A stretch of 64,000 bases of DNA, from positions 1-64,000 of the forward strand of contig FSSI02000017.1 of NCBI GenBank assembly GCA_900149785.2, given 5' to 3'. Below, one piece after another: positions 1-8,934 of the stretch. Numbering within the stretch: the stretch's first letter is position 1; every line of letters begins with the position of its first letter. Made by a program: the position numbers and the translations under genes. The notes under the pieces are model-generated. The model made no database searches. It was given only the letters and a program-made list of their open reading frames with translations, and was not told where the DNA came from. The stretch is from Sodalinema lacuna_A. Its GTDB lineage: Bacteria; Cyanobacteriota; Cyanobacteriia; Cyanobacteriales; Geitlerinemataceae.

Positions 1-576
1 ATCGGGAACCGATATGTCCGATTCGATGGTGACAACAACGTACCATTGCGTACCCCGCACCTTGGACAGAACCCTCACCTGCTTGACCTTGAACCCGTCA
101 GGGATGGGACGATGCAGGTTGATGGACACTTCTCCTATCTTTGGCAATTTGATAGCGTTGCCGCCGATGGGATTGTCCTTGAACTGGGGAAACACAAAGG
201 ACTTGAACTGACCGAACTTTTTGAAGCGCGGGAACCCATGTCCACGCTTCTGAAATGCTCCCCAAGTATCGTGCAGTCTNCGAATCGTAGTNTGCAANAC
301 CTGAGAATGCACCTNACCCAAATGCGGGAATTGCTTCTTAGCTTTNGGCAGGTTGTTTTGCTGACGGTGATAAGACGGAAACGGCTCNNNAGCGGGAATG
401 ATGTATTCCTTCTCCACCGAGCATCGGTCTACCGGACACTTACGCGAAGCCATCCAGTCTTTGAGTTCGCGCAAAGCGTAGTTATACNCGCCTCTGCACG
501 TCTCAAGCCAATCCAGCAGTTCAGTCTGCTGCGCGGCATCTGGGTAGATTCGGTAGGTGTAGTTCATTGTCAGCAT
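1..576 (-). mobile_element. tnpB: IS200/IS605-family TnpB (OrfB), N-terminal part, cut by the window edge
   Basis: Reading leftwards from an ATG at 576 (or the in-frame ATG at 567) gives 192 residues open to the window edge. The start, with NYTYRIYP and ELLDWLETCRG, and the later stretch VRGTQWYVVVTIESD, are the typical N-terminal part of IS1341/IS605 TnpB, the RNA-guided nuclease ancestral to Cas12. The first RuvC aspartate would lie just beyond base 1, so activity cannot be judged. Ambiguous bases at 280, 292, 298, 315, 346, 388-390 and 488 fall inside the gene and give X residues, which suggests that several near-identical copies were collapsed in assembly. No tnpA is visible on the upstream side. 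Family call is firm; completeness is unknown. Confidence 0.85.
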
Positions 577-1002
577 GGAGTCATCTTACCACAACTAGAG
601 TGCGGTGGTAAATGCTGGCTTCGGGGGCATCGTTCGCGTCGCGTCTCCGCAGGAGAAACCCCGCTCAGCAAGCGGCGAGACGACCTGTTACCCGATGCTG
701 ACCTTTCAGGTACAGCGCGGGACTATATGTTCTCGCGCTCTTAGAAGTTAAACCATTTATCCCTCTCCCACCCCGTGAGAGGGATTTTGCTGGGTGCGGG
801 CCGGCTACCTCTTCAGGCTGATCCAGAAAGACTCGGTCGTAGCCAAGATGAATTCAAGAACTCGGTTGGGGTGTTCCTGCGTGATCGTCTAATGGTCTGA
901 GGGAGTCCAGGAAGACGAATCCCCCAGGGAATGCCCGTGCTAGAATTCAAATCGAAAGTATCCGAGTTTATCCAACCCGTTACAAATCTGGTTTGATGTC
1001 AC
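577..1002. other. Non-coding stretch upstream of the tnpB copy
   Basis: No convincing gene is seen here. The stretch probably holds the 5' flank and left end of the tnpB element. An inverted repeat CCCTCTC (761-767) / GAGAGGG (777-783) with a 9-nt loop, followed by ATTTT, could be a weak terminator or part of the element end. The remainder has no clear structure. Confidence 0.4.
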
Positions 1003-1323
1003 ATGAAAACTCCCCTAAACATAATTCTTGACCAAACCTATCAAGGGCTAAAAAAAATTTATAACCAAAAACTTGATCAGGTTATCCTCTATGGATCTCA
1101 AGCCAGAGGAGATGCAGAACCAGACTCAGATATTGATATTTTGATTGTGTTAAGACAAGATTTTAGCTACTCCCAGGAAAGTAATAAAATTAGTCAACTT
1201 ATTGCTCGGTTATGCCTAGAACATGATACTCTAATTAGTTGCGCCTTAGCGAGTCGTCGTCAACTCGAAGACTATAATAATAGTTTCTTTCGTAATGTTC
1301 GACGTGAGGGAATTCGTCTATGA
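1003..1323 (+). CDS. MNT-type nucleotidyltransferase (antitoxin of a HEPN-MNT pair)
   Basis: 106 residues. The minimal nucleotidyltransferase signature GSQARGDAEPDSDID (GSX10DXD) is intact at about residues 31-45 and is followed by hydrophobic ILIVL. In HEPN-MNT toxin-antitoxin systems this small enzyme neutralises the HEPN RNase partner, in studied cases by AMP transfer; that is family knowledge, not shown here. The stop overlaps the next gene's start as ATGA, so the two are translationally coupled. Local DNA is AT-richer than the CIS genes, as is common for mobile toxin-antitoxin modules. Length is normal for the family. Confidence 0.88.
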   Translation: MKTPLNIILDQTYQGLKKIYNQKLDQVILYGSQARGDAEPDSDIDILIVLRQDFSYSQESNKISQLIARLCLEHDTLISCALASRRQLEDYNNSFFRNVRREGIRL

Positions 1324-1715
1324 CCCCGGAACAACAGAAACTGCTAAAAAAAGCCACTCGTAGCTTAGAAGCGGCCCGAGAACTCAATCATAAAAAGTTT
1401 CCTGATTTTGCCGCCTCACGTACTTATTACGCCATGTTTTATATTGCCACTGCTTTTTTAGAAGGAGAGGGATTATCTTATTCTAAACATTCAGCAGTCA
1501 TTGCTGCATTTGGAACACACTTTGCTCGCACAAAACGCATTCCAGTCAAGTTACATCGCTATCTTATTGATGCTGAAAGAATTCGCTTGAGAGCTGATTA
1601 CAATACTGATTTGGATATCACAGAAGCCGATGTTGAACAAATCATTGCCCATGGAGAAGAGATGCTGAATTTTGCATTAGACAATCTTGATTCATTGCCT
1701 CCTAATTCTCCTTGA
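1320..1715 (+). CDS. HEPN-domain protein (probable toxin of the HEPN-MNT pair)
   Basis: 131 residues, all-helical in appearance. The pattern ASRTYYAMFYIATAFL, then KHSAVIAAFG and ERIRLRADYN, is characteristic of the PF05168 HEPN family. HEPN toxins are RNases that use an RX4-6H motif; the only candidate I see is R-IPVKL-H near residues 81-87, which is uncertain, so nuclease activity is inferred from family and context. It overlaps the MNT gene by 4 nt (ATGA), the standard order for these pairs. There is no strong internal ATG alternative. Confidence 0.85.
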   Translation: MTPEQQKLLKKATRSLEAARELNHKKFPDFAASRTYYAMFYIATAFLEGEGLSYSKHSAVIAAFGTHFARTKRIPVKLHRYLIDAERIRLRADYNTDLDITEADVEQIIAHGEEMLNFALDNLDSLPPNSP

Positions 1716-1776
1716 ACATCATCGATCTTAATAGATCGCCCTTCAGACACAGCCATCGTAGCTTGGCTTAAAACCT

Positions 1777-2184
1777 TCAATTATTGTCGATTGGATGCCC
1801 GGTAAAACGCGAATATTTCATGTGACCCGACATATTTAGACCCGATATCGCGACCATCCCTTTGAGCTTTTTCTCAAAGTAAATCAACCCGCCAATTCGG
1901 CTTTCAACCCAAAAACTACCATGAATAAACTCATAGTCAGGAATTTTGATTAAAAAGATGTTTCGTGGGTCTTTTTTAACAATCTCTTGACTGAGCATCG
2001 GGATGACTTGTTGTAGGAAGGGATGCTCAACAGGTTCGCCAAACTCGATAAACTCAGGATGATCCGCAAATCGATCCATGTAATATTCCCACAACTTCCC
2101 TAGGTCTTTTTCGCGATTGAGCCTCATCTCTAGGTCTTTTAACCGTCTCAGGTTGAATGAGGGCTGGGGTTTAGGTGTTGACAT
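1777..2184 (-). CDS. Conserved hypothetical protein
   Basis: 135 residues. I do not recognise a named domain. The N-terminus is basic and helical (NLRRLKDLEMRLNREKDLG); the C-terminal half looks like an alternating beta sheet (IFLIKIPDYEFIHGSFWVES, then GGLIYFEKKLKGMVAIS). It has no signal peptide or membrane segment, so is probably cytosolic. It converges with the HEPN gene, leaving about 60 bp between the stops. Codon use and clear secondary-structure patterning support a real gene. Function unknown. Confidence 0.6.
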   Translation of the reverse strand: MSTPKPQPSFNLRRLKDLEMRLNREKDLGKLWEYYMDRFADHPEFIEFGEPVEHPFLQQVIPMLSQEIVKKDPRNIFLIKIPDYEFIHGSFWVESRIGGLIYFEKKLKGMVAISGLNMSGHMKYSRFTGHPIDNN

Positions 2185-2515
2185 AACTTCGTTCGTAGAT
2201 AAAGTTTATATGATTTGTCCTCCCTTATCATATATTAATGCTCTATATCAATGTCATCGTCTTAAAGCAGCGGCAAGTCACAGATCGATATTGGGTTTAC
2301 GCCAAGTCCTGCAAGGGGTCAATGGTGGGTCTTTCCCTCTAGATGTAGAACTGAGAGATAGAAGGCTTTGCACTGCGCTACTTCTAGGGACAATAGGACA
2401 AGACACCGTCGGGAACATTCAACAACCCTATCAGAGGGAATTTTAGCTCGGCGATCGCCACCTAACTAGCCAACTCATCCAGAAAGGGATTTTGTTGCGT
2501 GCGATTCGCCCATGT
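2185..2515. other. Non-coding stretch between hypothetical protein and CIS ATPase
   Basis: About 330 bases with no gene I can support. A plus-strand frame runs through it to 2446 but its start lies antisense inside the hypothetical gene and its product resembles nothing known. A HIP1 site occurs near 2452. No clear terminator is seen after the ATPase gene. Confidence 0.35.
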
Positions 2516-4579
2516 TTAACTCTCCGGTATCCAACCTCGCATTTCAGAATCCGTTAGGGGTCGTTCCAGTTTCAGGGCTTCGAGTTGTGCAGCTCGGAAT
2601 AAATGTTCCATGTTTAAACGCTGTTCAGTATCACTAGCCGCGAGAAAAGCCGCATTGAGGGCAATACTGCGGATATTTCCCCCAGCTACGTTTAAGCGTG
2701 CTAGTTTACGGGTATCCTTATCTGATGGAACGGATTCACCTAACTTGCTCGGAAATGTATTCTTCCAGATTTGCTGACGCTGTTCAGCATTGGGAAAGGG
2801 AAACTCAATGATAAATCGCAACCGGCGCATAAAAGCTGAATCCAACGAATCTTTAAGATTGGTTGTCAAAATGGCTAAACCTTGATAATCTTCTATTCGC
2901 TGGAGTAAGTAACTCACCTCAATATTGGCATGACGATCTTGACTGTCTTTCACGTCAGACCGTTTGCCGAATAAAGCATCCGCTTCATCGAAGAGTAAAA
3001 CGGCTCCACTCAATTCGGCGGCATCGAAGACTTTTCGCAAGTTCTCTTCAGTTTCACCAATATACTTGCTGACCACAGAACTTAAATCAATTCGATATAA
3101 ATCGAGTTCCAGTTTGTTGGCTAACACTTCTGCCGCCATGGTTTTACCTGTGCCACTCGGACCATAAAATAAGACGCTAGTCCCTAAGCCACGACGGCTT
3201 TTTTTACTGAACTCCCAGTCTTGATAAACTTTGGCTTTATGTTCAACTTGACCAATAATATTCTTTAAAATGTCTTTGCACTTGTCCGGTAAAATCAAGT
3301 CATCAAAGGTGGCAACAGCGTCTAAAGGTTGGGCGAGTTCTCCCATTTGAGGCCGCGCTAAGGTGCGACAGCTTGACCAGAGACATCGGATGACGTGCGA
3401 TTCCTCTGATTCCTCTGATTTCTTGGCAAGACTTGAGAATTGGGATGATTGGGTTTTTAAGAGACTGGCGGTTCCTTGACAGGCTGCTTCAATAGCGGGA
3501 ACCGTTAAATTGAATTGGTTGACTAGACGATCAATGTCTGACGCTATTGATTTGGCATCCAGAGTTGGCCAGTTTTTTTGAATCAGCACTTCCCAAATCT
3601 GTTTCTGCTCTTGGATGGATAAATCCGGTACGTCGAAGGTAATTATGGGACGGTATCGTTCGAGAATCCGGTTGTAGGTGGCAATAATTAAAGGCGATTC
3701 AATGTGGTCTAACCAATAGATAAAAGCATTTTTTTTCGGGATATCTCGTTCGAGTAGGGCCAGATCATAATCTAAAAATAAGGCACTTTGAGTGAGTTTG
3801 GCTTGCCGCTCCCAGAGGGTTAAGGTATGCTCTAAGTCATCCGGTGCAATGGGGAGAAATTCCGGGGAAAGATTATAGAGAGAATATCCTAGCTGATGAC
3901 AAACGTGAGAGGCGATCGCCCGACTACTGACTTTATTGCCACAAAGCTGAATAAGAGGATGAGATTTACTTGTCCACAAGTCCGTTAACTGCTTAGCAAT
4001 CTCGTCTTGGGATTGAGGCAAATTCTCCCTATTGTCTTGAAGGTCTAGCTCATTGATGAGTCCCACTAACTCTTGAGATAAATAGGGTTGTCCAATGAGG
4101 TAGTGGAGCACCCATTCACTCACTCTTAAGGAGTTAGTCATTAAGCTGGATTCTGGTTGCACTCGAATTAAATCCAACTTTCGTAACGGAGACGTCGGCT
4201 TGGTGACACTCCAATGTTGGGATTTTAGGTCAGGGAATAGAGCAAATGCTAACGTAAAGGTGGGATAATATTTTTTCATCGTTTTCTGAGCCTCGGCACA
4301 AAGCCGTAAAACAGAAAACTCTAATTCGGCACTGACACATAAGAGTAACACTTGACGTTCAAATTGACTCAAGTTCAGCAATTGGCTGAGCTGTTCTAGT
4401 TGTGGTGAGGTTTGTGATGAGATCGCCTTGGCCTCTCTGCTGTGGTCGGAAGGAGAGTTATCACGTTGGGTATACTGTTTGAGTCGGGAACGCATGGCGG
4501 CCACTTCAGCCATGAGAGCGTTGACGGACTCGGATTGGTTAATAGTCATAAGAGAATTTTTTTTCGAGGGAGATGGCAA
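2516..4579 (-). CDS. AAA+ ATPase of the contractile injection system (Afp15-like)
   Basis: 687 residues. The C-terminal half is a AAA+ module: Walker A GPSGTGKT near residue 470, Walker B LLFDEADALFG near 526, then an arginine-rich MRRLRFIIEFPFP segment with a sensor-1-like TTN before it. The N-terminal 400 residues are helical with a degenerate ATPase-like region, the usual arrangement in eCIS ATPases. Afp15-type ATPases are core eCIS genes thought to act in assembly or remodelling of the particle. It sits 11 bp downstream of the DUF4255 cap gene on the same strand, so the two form an operon divergent from the sheath gene. An internal ATG 10 codons in (MTINQSESV) is an alternative start. Confidence 0.88.
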   Translation of the reverse strand: MPSPSKKNSLMTINQSESVNALMAEVAAMRSRLKQYTQRDNSPSDHSREAKAISSQTSPQLEQLSQLLNLSQFERQVLLLCVSAELEFSVLRLCAEAQKTMKKYYPTFTLAFALFPDLKSQHWSVTKPTSPLRKLDLIRVQPESSLMTNSLRVSEWVLHYLIGQPYLSQELVGLINELDLQDNRENLPQSQDEIAKQLTDLWTSKSHPLIQLCGNKVSSRAIASHVCHQLGYSLYNLSPEFLPIAPDDLEHTLTLWERQAKLTQSALFLDYDLALLERDIPKKNAFIYWLDHIESPLIIATYNRILERYRPIITFDVPDLSIQEQKQIWEVLIQKNWPTLDAKSIASDIDRLVNQFNLTVPAIEAACQGTASLLKTQSSQFSSLAKKSEESEESHVIRCLWSSCRTLARPQMGELAQPLDAVATFDDLILPDKCKDILKNIIGQVEHKAKVYQDWEFSKKSRRGLGTSVLFYGPSGTGKTMAAEVLANKLELDLYRIDLSSVVSKYIGETEENLRKVFDAAELSGAVLLFDEADALFGKRSDVKDSQDRHANIEVSYLLQRIEDYQGLAILTTNLKDSLDSAFMRRLRFIIEFPFPNAEQRQQIWKNTFPSKLGESVPSDKDTRKLARLNVAGGNIRSIALNAAFLAASDTEQRLNMEHLFRAAQLEALKLERPLTDSEMRGWIPES

Positions 4580-4590
4580 AGTCTGACTCG

Positions 4591-5946
4591 TTAGGGCAGA
4601 ATAAGTTTAGGTCGATTGTAGGGGTGGTTTTGTTGGTCGGCTTGAGAGGTTTCCTCTTTAAACAAAGGACTTTCAGCCTCATCAATTTGGACTCTCAGGA
4701 GATATTCGCCTGGTTTAACTCGCTCTAATTTGAAGGTGGGCTGATTGGTTAAAGGTTGGTTAGCAATCTCTGGGAAGACATAAGATTGAGTCCCGTTGAT
4801 TTGGTTGAGCAGTAGGAAAACACGTTGCGTTGTTTCCACATTCACATCCAGATTGATGTTGAGTTCTCCGAAGTATAAACAGTCCTCTTCGTCGTCTTGT
4901 TTGCTTAGACTCTTAGGATTTTCGAATAGCTCATTGATGAGTCTCGGGCGCAGGATGATGGGAAAGACATTGGATTCAAATTTAGGTTCATGAACTCTGT
5001 TTGAGTCCCTTTCCTTTATTTTAATCACTTTTAGTGTAGCAATACCTGCTCGTAAGGAAATTTTTTCTCGCTCCTCTAACTCCTCAAAATCTAGTTGTAA
5101 TTGGCTGGCGCTGACAAACTGAGGGGTTAAACGGACATTGCCCAGTTGAATATAGGTGCGAGTGCGATCGCCTTCATCCTCATCCTTCAAATTTTGTCCC
5201 CGAATGATTAAAGTCCCTTGGGCAAAAATCTGATTAGCCAGTTTCTCCGAGGGTTGGGGCGTTACCCCTGGCTGCATAAATTCAACGCTCTCAATTTTCG
5301 GCAGATGAGGAGTTGAGTATAAGTTGGTTTCGGGCGAACCACTGATGGGTAATCCTTTCTTGCCCGGTTCTTCCCCTTCAATTAAGACAACAGTGCCTTG
5401 GTACACCACAGACAGAGAATAGGGGGTTTGGAAAAAGACCGACCAAATACGCGATAAATCTTCCGTGGTGATATTGCTGGGGAAGATTTTTACTTTCTGC
5501 ACTTGTTCAATCAGGTTGGACTCGGCCAAGTAACTATAACTTGACGCGAACATACGACTACGATTAGTTAATCGCTCCAGAATCTCAGGCCCGAGAATCG
5601 GGCGGTCCACCAAACTACGAACCGCACTTCCGAGCAGACGCTGGGGAATTAACTCCTTCTCGTTACCGTAAAAGCTGAATAAGTAATGTAAGTCCAGTCC
5701 AGTTTGGCGCTGTTTACTCAAATCCCCTTTGGGTCGCCGAGTTCGTAGATCGGCATTGCGCCAGGCTGGATTCGGGGTGACTTGGTATAGGTAGATGTTG
5801 ATCCCCGGCTTGTCTAGTTCCGGCCCCTGTTTCTTATCAGGGCGAACTGTGGTCACCTGCGTCCCGGGAACATCATTCTCGACTCCCTCCTGTAAGATTT
5901 GCTGTAAAACAGCGGTAACCGTGGCGATCGCCAGATAGTTACTCAT
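4591..5946 (-). CDS. DUF4255 (Pvc16-like) CIS cap / tail-terminator protein
   Basis: 451 residues. Residues 1-190 match the DUF4255/Pvc16 N-terminal domain: an initial helix (LAIATVTAVLQQILQ), INIYLYQVTPNPAWRN, and DLHYLFSFYG. In eCIS this protein caps the distal end of the sheath-tube. Residues about 200-450 are beta-rich and look like two Ig/IPT-like domains (for example GTLIIRGQNL and LRAGIATLKVI), longer than the minimal cap, so this cap probably has surface extensions. It is the first gene of the minus-strand ATPase operon and diverges from the sheath gene across a 430-bp region. Confidence 0.88.
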   Translation of the reverse strand: MSNYLAIATVTAVLQQILQEGVENDVPGTQVTTVRPDKKQGPELDKPGINIYLYQVTPNPAWRNADLRTRRPKGDLSKQRQTGLDLHYLFSFYGNEKELIPQRLLGSAVRSLVDRPILGPEILERLTNRSRMFASSYSYLAESNLIEQVQKVKIFPSNITTEDLSRIWSVFFQTPYSLSVVYQGTVVLIEGEEPGKKGLPISGSPETNLYSTPHLPKIESVEFMQPGVTPQPSEKLANQIFAQGTLIIRGQNLKDEDEGDRTRTYIQLGNVRLTPQFVSASQLQLDFEELEEREKISLRAGIATLKVIKIKERDSNRVHEPKFESNVFPIILRPRLINELFENPKSLSKQDDEEDCLYFGELNINLDVNVETTQRVFLLLNQINGTQSYVFPEIANQPLTNQPTFKLERVKPGEYLLRVQIDEAESPLFKEETSQADQQNHPYNRPKLILP

Positions 5947-6375
5947 AATCAGTCCACTTAAAAGGTCTGGGGCAATCCGTTTTGGAGATGGTGGCTTAGG
6001 ATATCGTCAATCTACCCACTCGTTAGGGTTAAGACGATTGATGTCATTAGGCTGATTGTAACAGAGGTTACAAAATGTCTCACATTATTGGACTGTACTC
6101 CCACTAATTGTAATAATTTGATAAAGACTTTGCGCATCCAACAGAATTGCTATAAAGTGTAATTTTAGCTACGCAATCAGGAATGAGCAAATTGTTGTCA
6201 TTCCTTGACACTGTGAAGCTGTATGACAGTCTCGCCAAGTTCTTTTTGAATTTAATGGCTTTTGGGCATTTATACAACCCGATTGCTTACAGTTTCACAA
6301 CCCCAGACAGCGCGTCTATACCTGATCGCGCTCGTCAAAAGACCAGAACCAATCCAATGAACGGGAGAAAACATC
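5947..6375. promoter_or_regulatory. Divergent promoter region between CIS cap and sheath genes
   Basis: About 430 AT-rich bases separate the two oppositely transcribed CIS structural operons, so promoters for both must lie here or nearby. On the plus strand TTGCGC (6130-6135) and TATAAA (6151-6156) are a possible -35/-10 pair, but the 15-nt spacer is short. That would leave a leader of roughly 210 nt before the sheath start. A 77-codon plus-strand frame inside the region has no domain similarity and is not called. Confidence 0.35.
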
Positions 6376-8127
6376 GTGGCACGACTCAACTATTCTGCCC
6401 CTGGTGTCTACGTTGAAGAGACCAGTCGTGGTAGTCGCCCCATTGAAGGGGTGAACATGAGTGTGGCCGGCTTCGTTGGCTTTACGGAAGATGTTCGGGG
6501 TAAAGCCGAGCACTTCACCCCGAAGTTAATCACAAGCTGGACAGACTACCTCAATTGTTTTGCTAAACCGGACTCCGATGGCTTCACGGACTTTAACGCT
6601 TACCTGCCCTTTGCGGTCAAAGGCTGGTTTGATAACGGAGGAGGACGTTGTTGGGTGGTCAGCCTTGGCACTCAACTGCCCAGCAAAAAGACTCAAGACG
6701 CCTCAGAAACATCTGAAGCTGCCATAGAATCTACTTTAGAGGTGAAAACCGCCGGAAATCGTCCCTGTTTAAGCTTTAAGCCCAAATCGGGTCAGCAAGA
6801 ACAAGGGACTTTGTTTGTTAGGATTGAACGGGATTCTCCCCCACCCGCCTCGGAAAACGGTCAAGACGAGATTTTTGACTCTGGGGAATACTTCAAAATT
6901 ACTCTAGAACGGGATGGCAAACCCCTAGAACGTCCTCAGTCCTCCGGAGAAGGTGCGGATGACTCAGAGACCCCTGGAACCTCATCGAGTTCTCAGATGC
7001 CGGCGAGCCAGTTTGACGACGAGAAATATACCTATCGCCATCTGACAATGCAGGAGGAACCCAAGGTAGGGACGTTCGTTAAGAATGCCCTCGAAGAGTC
7101 TCCCTACGTTGAGGTAGAGGTCTTACTCGAAGAGGGTCTCCCCTTGGCCCGGCGGCCGGCCAATGGTCGCTATGAGTTTAGCTCCCCTCCCATCGTCTAT
7201 CACCCAGAAAAACTCCATAATTACATCTACGGTGAACCCCGGAAACGAACGGGAGTCCGTGGGCTGTTTGCCATTGAGGAAGTCTCGATGGTGGCCTGCC
7301 CCGATCTGATGCTGGCCTATCAACGGCGTTATCTCAAGGAGGATCAGGTTCGCGGCATCATGGAGGTTATGATTACTGGTTGTGAAGACTCCTCGCCGCA
7401 TCCGGCCTATCGGATGGCAGTTCTCGACCCTTTACCGGACAAAGAAGACCCCCAAGACATGGCCGAGTGGGTAGAAGCTTGGGGCCGCCGCTCTCAGTTT
7501 GCCGCCCTCTATTACCCCTGGATTGAAGTCCCCAATCCCCGTGATAATGGCCGTTCTATTCAAGTCCCTCCCTGTGGACATATGATGGGGATTTGGTGTC
7601 AAACCGATGAAACCCACGGGATTCATAAGGCTCCGGCTAATGTCCAACCCCGAGGGGTGACTGGGTTAGCCTATGATGTGAACTTCCGAGAGCAAGAATA
7701 CCTCAACCCCATCGGGGTCAATTGTATTCGTCGCTTCCCCAATCGGGGCATTCAAGTTTGGGGCGCTCGCACCTTGGTCGAACCTGGGAATACTGAATGG
7801 CGTTATATCAGTGTGCGTCGCCTCATGAGTTACATTGAGCGGTCGATTGAACTGGAAACTCAATGGGCCGTGTTTGAACCCAATGATGAAGACCTGTGGG
7901 CCCGGGTGACCCGCACGGTTCGCAACTTTTTAGAACGCTTGTGGCGGGATGGGGCCTTGTTTGGTAGCACCCCCGATGAGGCGTTTTATGTCAAGTGTGA
8001 TGGCGAACTCAATACTCCCGAGACGATGATGCTGGGACGGCTTTTTATCGATGTGGGAGTCGCTCCCGTCCGTCCGGCTGAATTTGTGGTCTTTCGGGTG
8101 AGTCAGTTTGACCCAACGGCTCAATAG
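6376..8127 (+). CDS. CIS tail sheath protein
   Basis: 583 residues from a GTG start; GGGAG at 6363-6367 is the ribosome binding site. The N-terminus ARLNYSAPGVYVEE, followed by AGFVGF, is the hallmark of eCIS/phage sheath proteins (Afp2-4 family). The conserved C-terminal sheath domain is also present: NPIGVNCIRRFPNRGIQVWGAR, written here in parts as NPIGVNCI and GIQVWGARTL, then WRYISVRRLMSYIE and VRNFLERLWRDGALFG. The sheath contracts to drive the tube into the target. An acidic, Ser/Glu-rich insertion lies around residues 150-220 and is probably surface exposed. Only one sheath gene is present, whereas Afp has three. Confidence 0.95.
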   Translation: MARLNYSAPGVYVEETSRGSRPIEGVNMSVAGFVGFTEDVRGKAEHFTPKLITSWTDYLNCFAKPDSDGFTDFNAYLPFAVKGWFDNGGGRCWVVSLGTQLPSKKTQDASETSEAAIESTLEVKTAGNRPCLSFKPKSGQQEQGTLFVRIERDSPPPASENGQDEIFDSGEYFKITLERDGKPLERPQSSGEGADDSETPGTSSSSQMPASQFDDEKYTYRHLTMQEEPKVGTFVKNALEESPYVEVEVLLEEGLPLARRPANGRYEFSSPPIVYHPEKLHNYIYGEPRKRTGVRGLFAIEEVSMVACPDLMLAYQRRYLKEDQVRGIMEVMITGCEDSSPHPAYRMAVLDPLPDKEDPQDMAEWVEAWGRRSQFAALYYPWIEVPNPRDNGRSIQVPPCGHMMGIWCQTDETHGIHKAPANVQPRGVTGLAYDVNFREQEYLNPIGVNCIRRFPNRGIQVWGARTLVEPGNTEWRYISVRRLMSYIERSIELETQWAVFEPNDEDLWARVTRTVRNFLERLWRDGALFGSTPDEAFYVKCDGELNTPETMMLGRLFIDVGVAPVRPAEFVVFRVSQFDPTAQ

Positions 8128-8290
8128 GGTTGCAGCAGCGGGAGCGGGACTGGGCTAGGCCCAAATCGGGGCTGCTTGAGCCGCACCCTCGCTCCCCTTG
8201 GCGACCCGGTTCTATTCCGGTTATTTTATTGATAGAAGGTGTTTGACTGTTTCCTTATTTCAACATTTTCAACATTAGGAGCTTAAGGCT
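8128..8290 (+). other. Sheath-tube intergenic spacer with small inverted repeats
   Basis: 163 bases with no gene. They contain a short inverted repeat GGGC-tag-GCCC near 8147-8158 and CCGG-ttctatt-CCGG near 8209-8224 followed by a T-rich stretch. Either could act as a partial attenuator or mRNA-stability element between sheath and tube, but both stems are short. AGGAG-like bases close to 8278 serve the tube gene. Confidence 0.25.
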
Positions 8291-8749
8291 GTGGCTGAAC
8301 TATTAACAAGCTGTCGGTTTTACTTTGAGGCGGATGGCATTGCTGAAAAGCAAATTTTAGAGGTGAGTGGTTTATCGGTTGAGTCCCCCGTTGCTGGTGA
8401 TGGCGGCGTTCTGGGGTCAACTAAGGGAGGGGTGAAATTGCGGCAGGCAACCCCCACCAGCGAGAAGTTTACCAATGTTACCGTTAAGGTCATTGCCACG
8501 ACGGATTTAGACCTCTATCGTTGGTATCAAGACTGTAATAGTAATGATGGAGGCGCATCGAGTTGGGCGGCCAACCGTCGTGCGGCTTCGGTCAGTGCTT
8601 ATGATCAGGGAGGTAAGATGCAAGCCCGATGGGAAGTGAAGAATGCTTACCCCTGTAAATACGAGGGGCCTCAGTTCACGGCGGGGGACAATAATATGGC
8701 CAATGAAACTTTAGAGATTGTCCACGAGGGCATTAATCGCGTTCAATAA
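8291..8749 (+). CDS. CIS inner tube protein (gp19/Hcp-like), paralogue 1
   Basis: 152 residues from a GTG start, with an AGGAG-like site around 8278. It has the T4-like tail-tube gp19 pattern: TSCRFYFEADG, then EVSGLSVES, SEKFTNVTVKVIATTDLDLYRW written in parts as NVTVKVIATTDLDLYRWY, RAASVSAYDQGG and the final ETLEIVHEGINRV. Afp1-type subunits stack as hexamers to form the rigid inner tube through which cargo is delivered. It directly follows the sheath gene, the usual position of the major tube subunit. Asn/Gly-rich SNDGG near residue 85 is a likely surface loop. Confidence 0.92.
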   Translation: MAELLTSCRFYFEADGIAEKQILEVSGLSVESPVAGDGGVLGSTKGGVKLRQATPTSEKFTNVTVKVIATTDLDLYRWYQDCNSNDGGASSWAANRRAASVSAYDQGGKMQARWEVKNAYPCKYEGPQFTAGDNNMANETLEIVHEGINRVQ

Positions 8750-8934
8750 GCTTTAATTCCCAGCCGCGTCTCTGGAGTGTTCTAGAGAAGACCGCCGTTT
8801 CTCAGGTCTGAGTTCTGAGCGTATCTCTGCTAGCTTGCTCCTCTGAGTCCTCGGCTGGGATGCCTCTAAGGCAACGATTAGGGGCGACTTGTCTGAGTGA
8901 TTCGGTCATCATTACATCAGTTTGGAGGTCTGTT

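Noticed and set aside
46..744. 232-codon plus-strand frame with several X residues
   Set aside because: The real coding frame is the TnpB on the opposite strand; this is its shadow.
2117..2446. Plus-strand frame of 109 codons
   Set aside because: Its start is antisense to the hypothetical gene at 1777-2184, it has no good ribosome binding site, and the product matches nothing I know.
6183..6416. 77-codon plus-strand frame in the divergent CIS promoter region
   Set aside because: It overlaps the sheath gene start in another frame and has no domain or conserved pattern.
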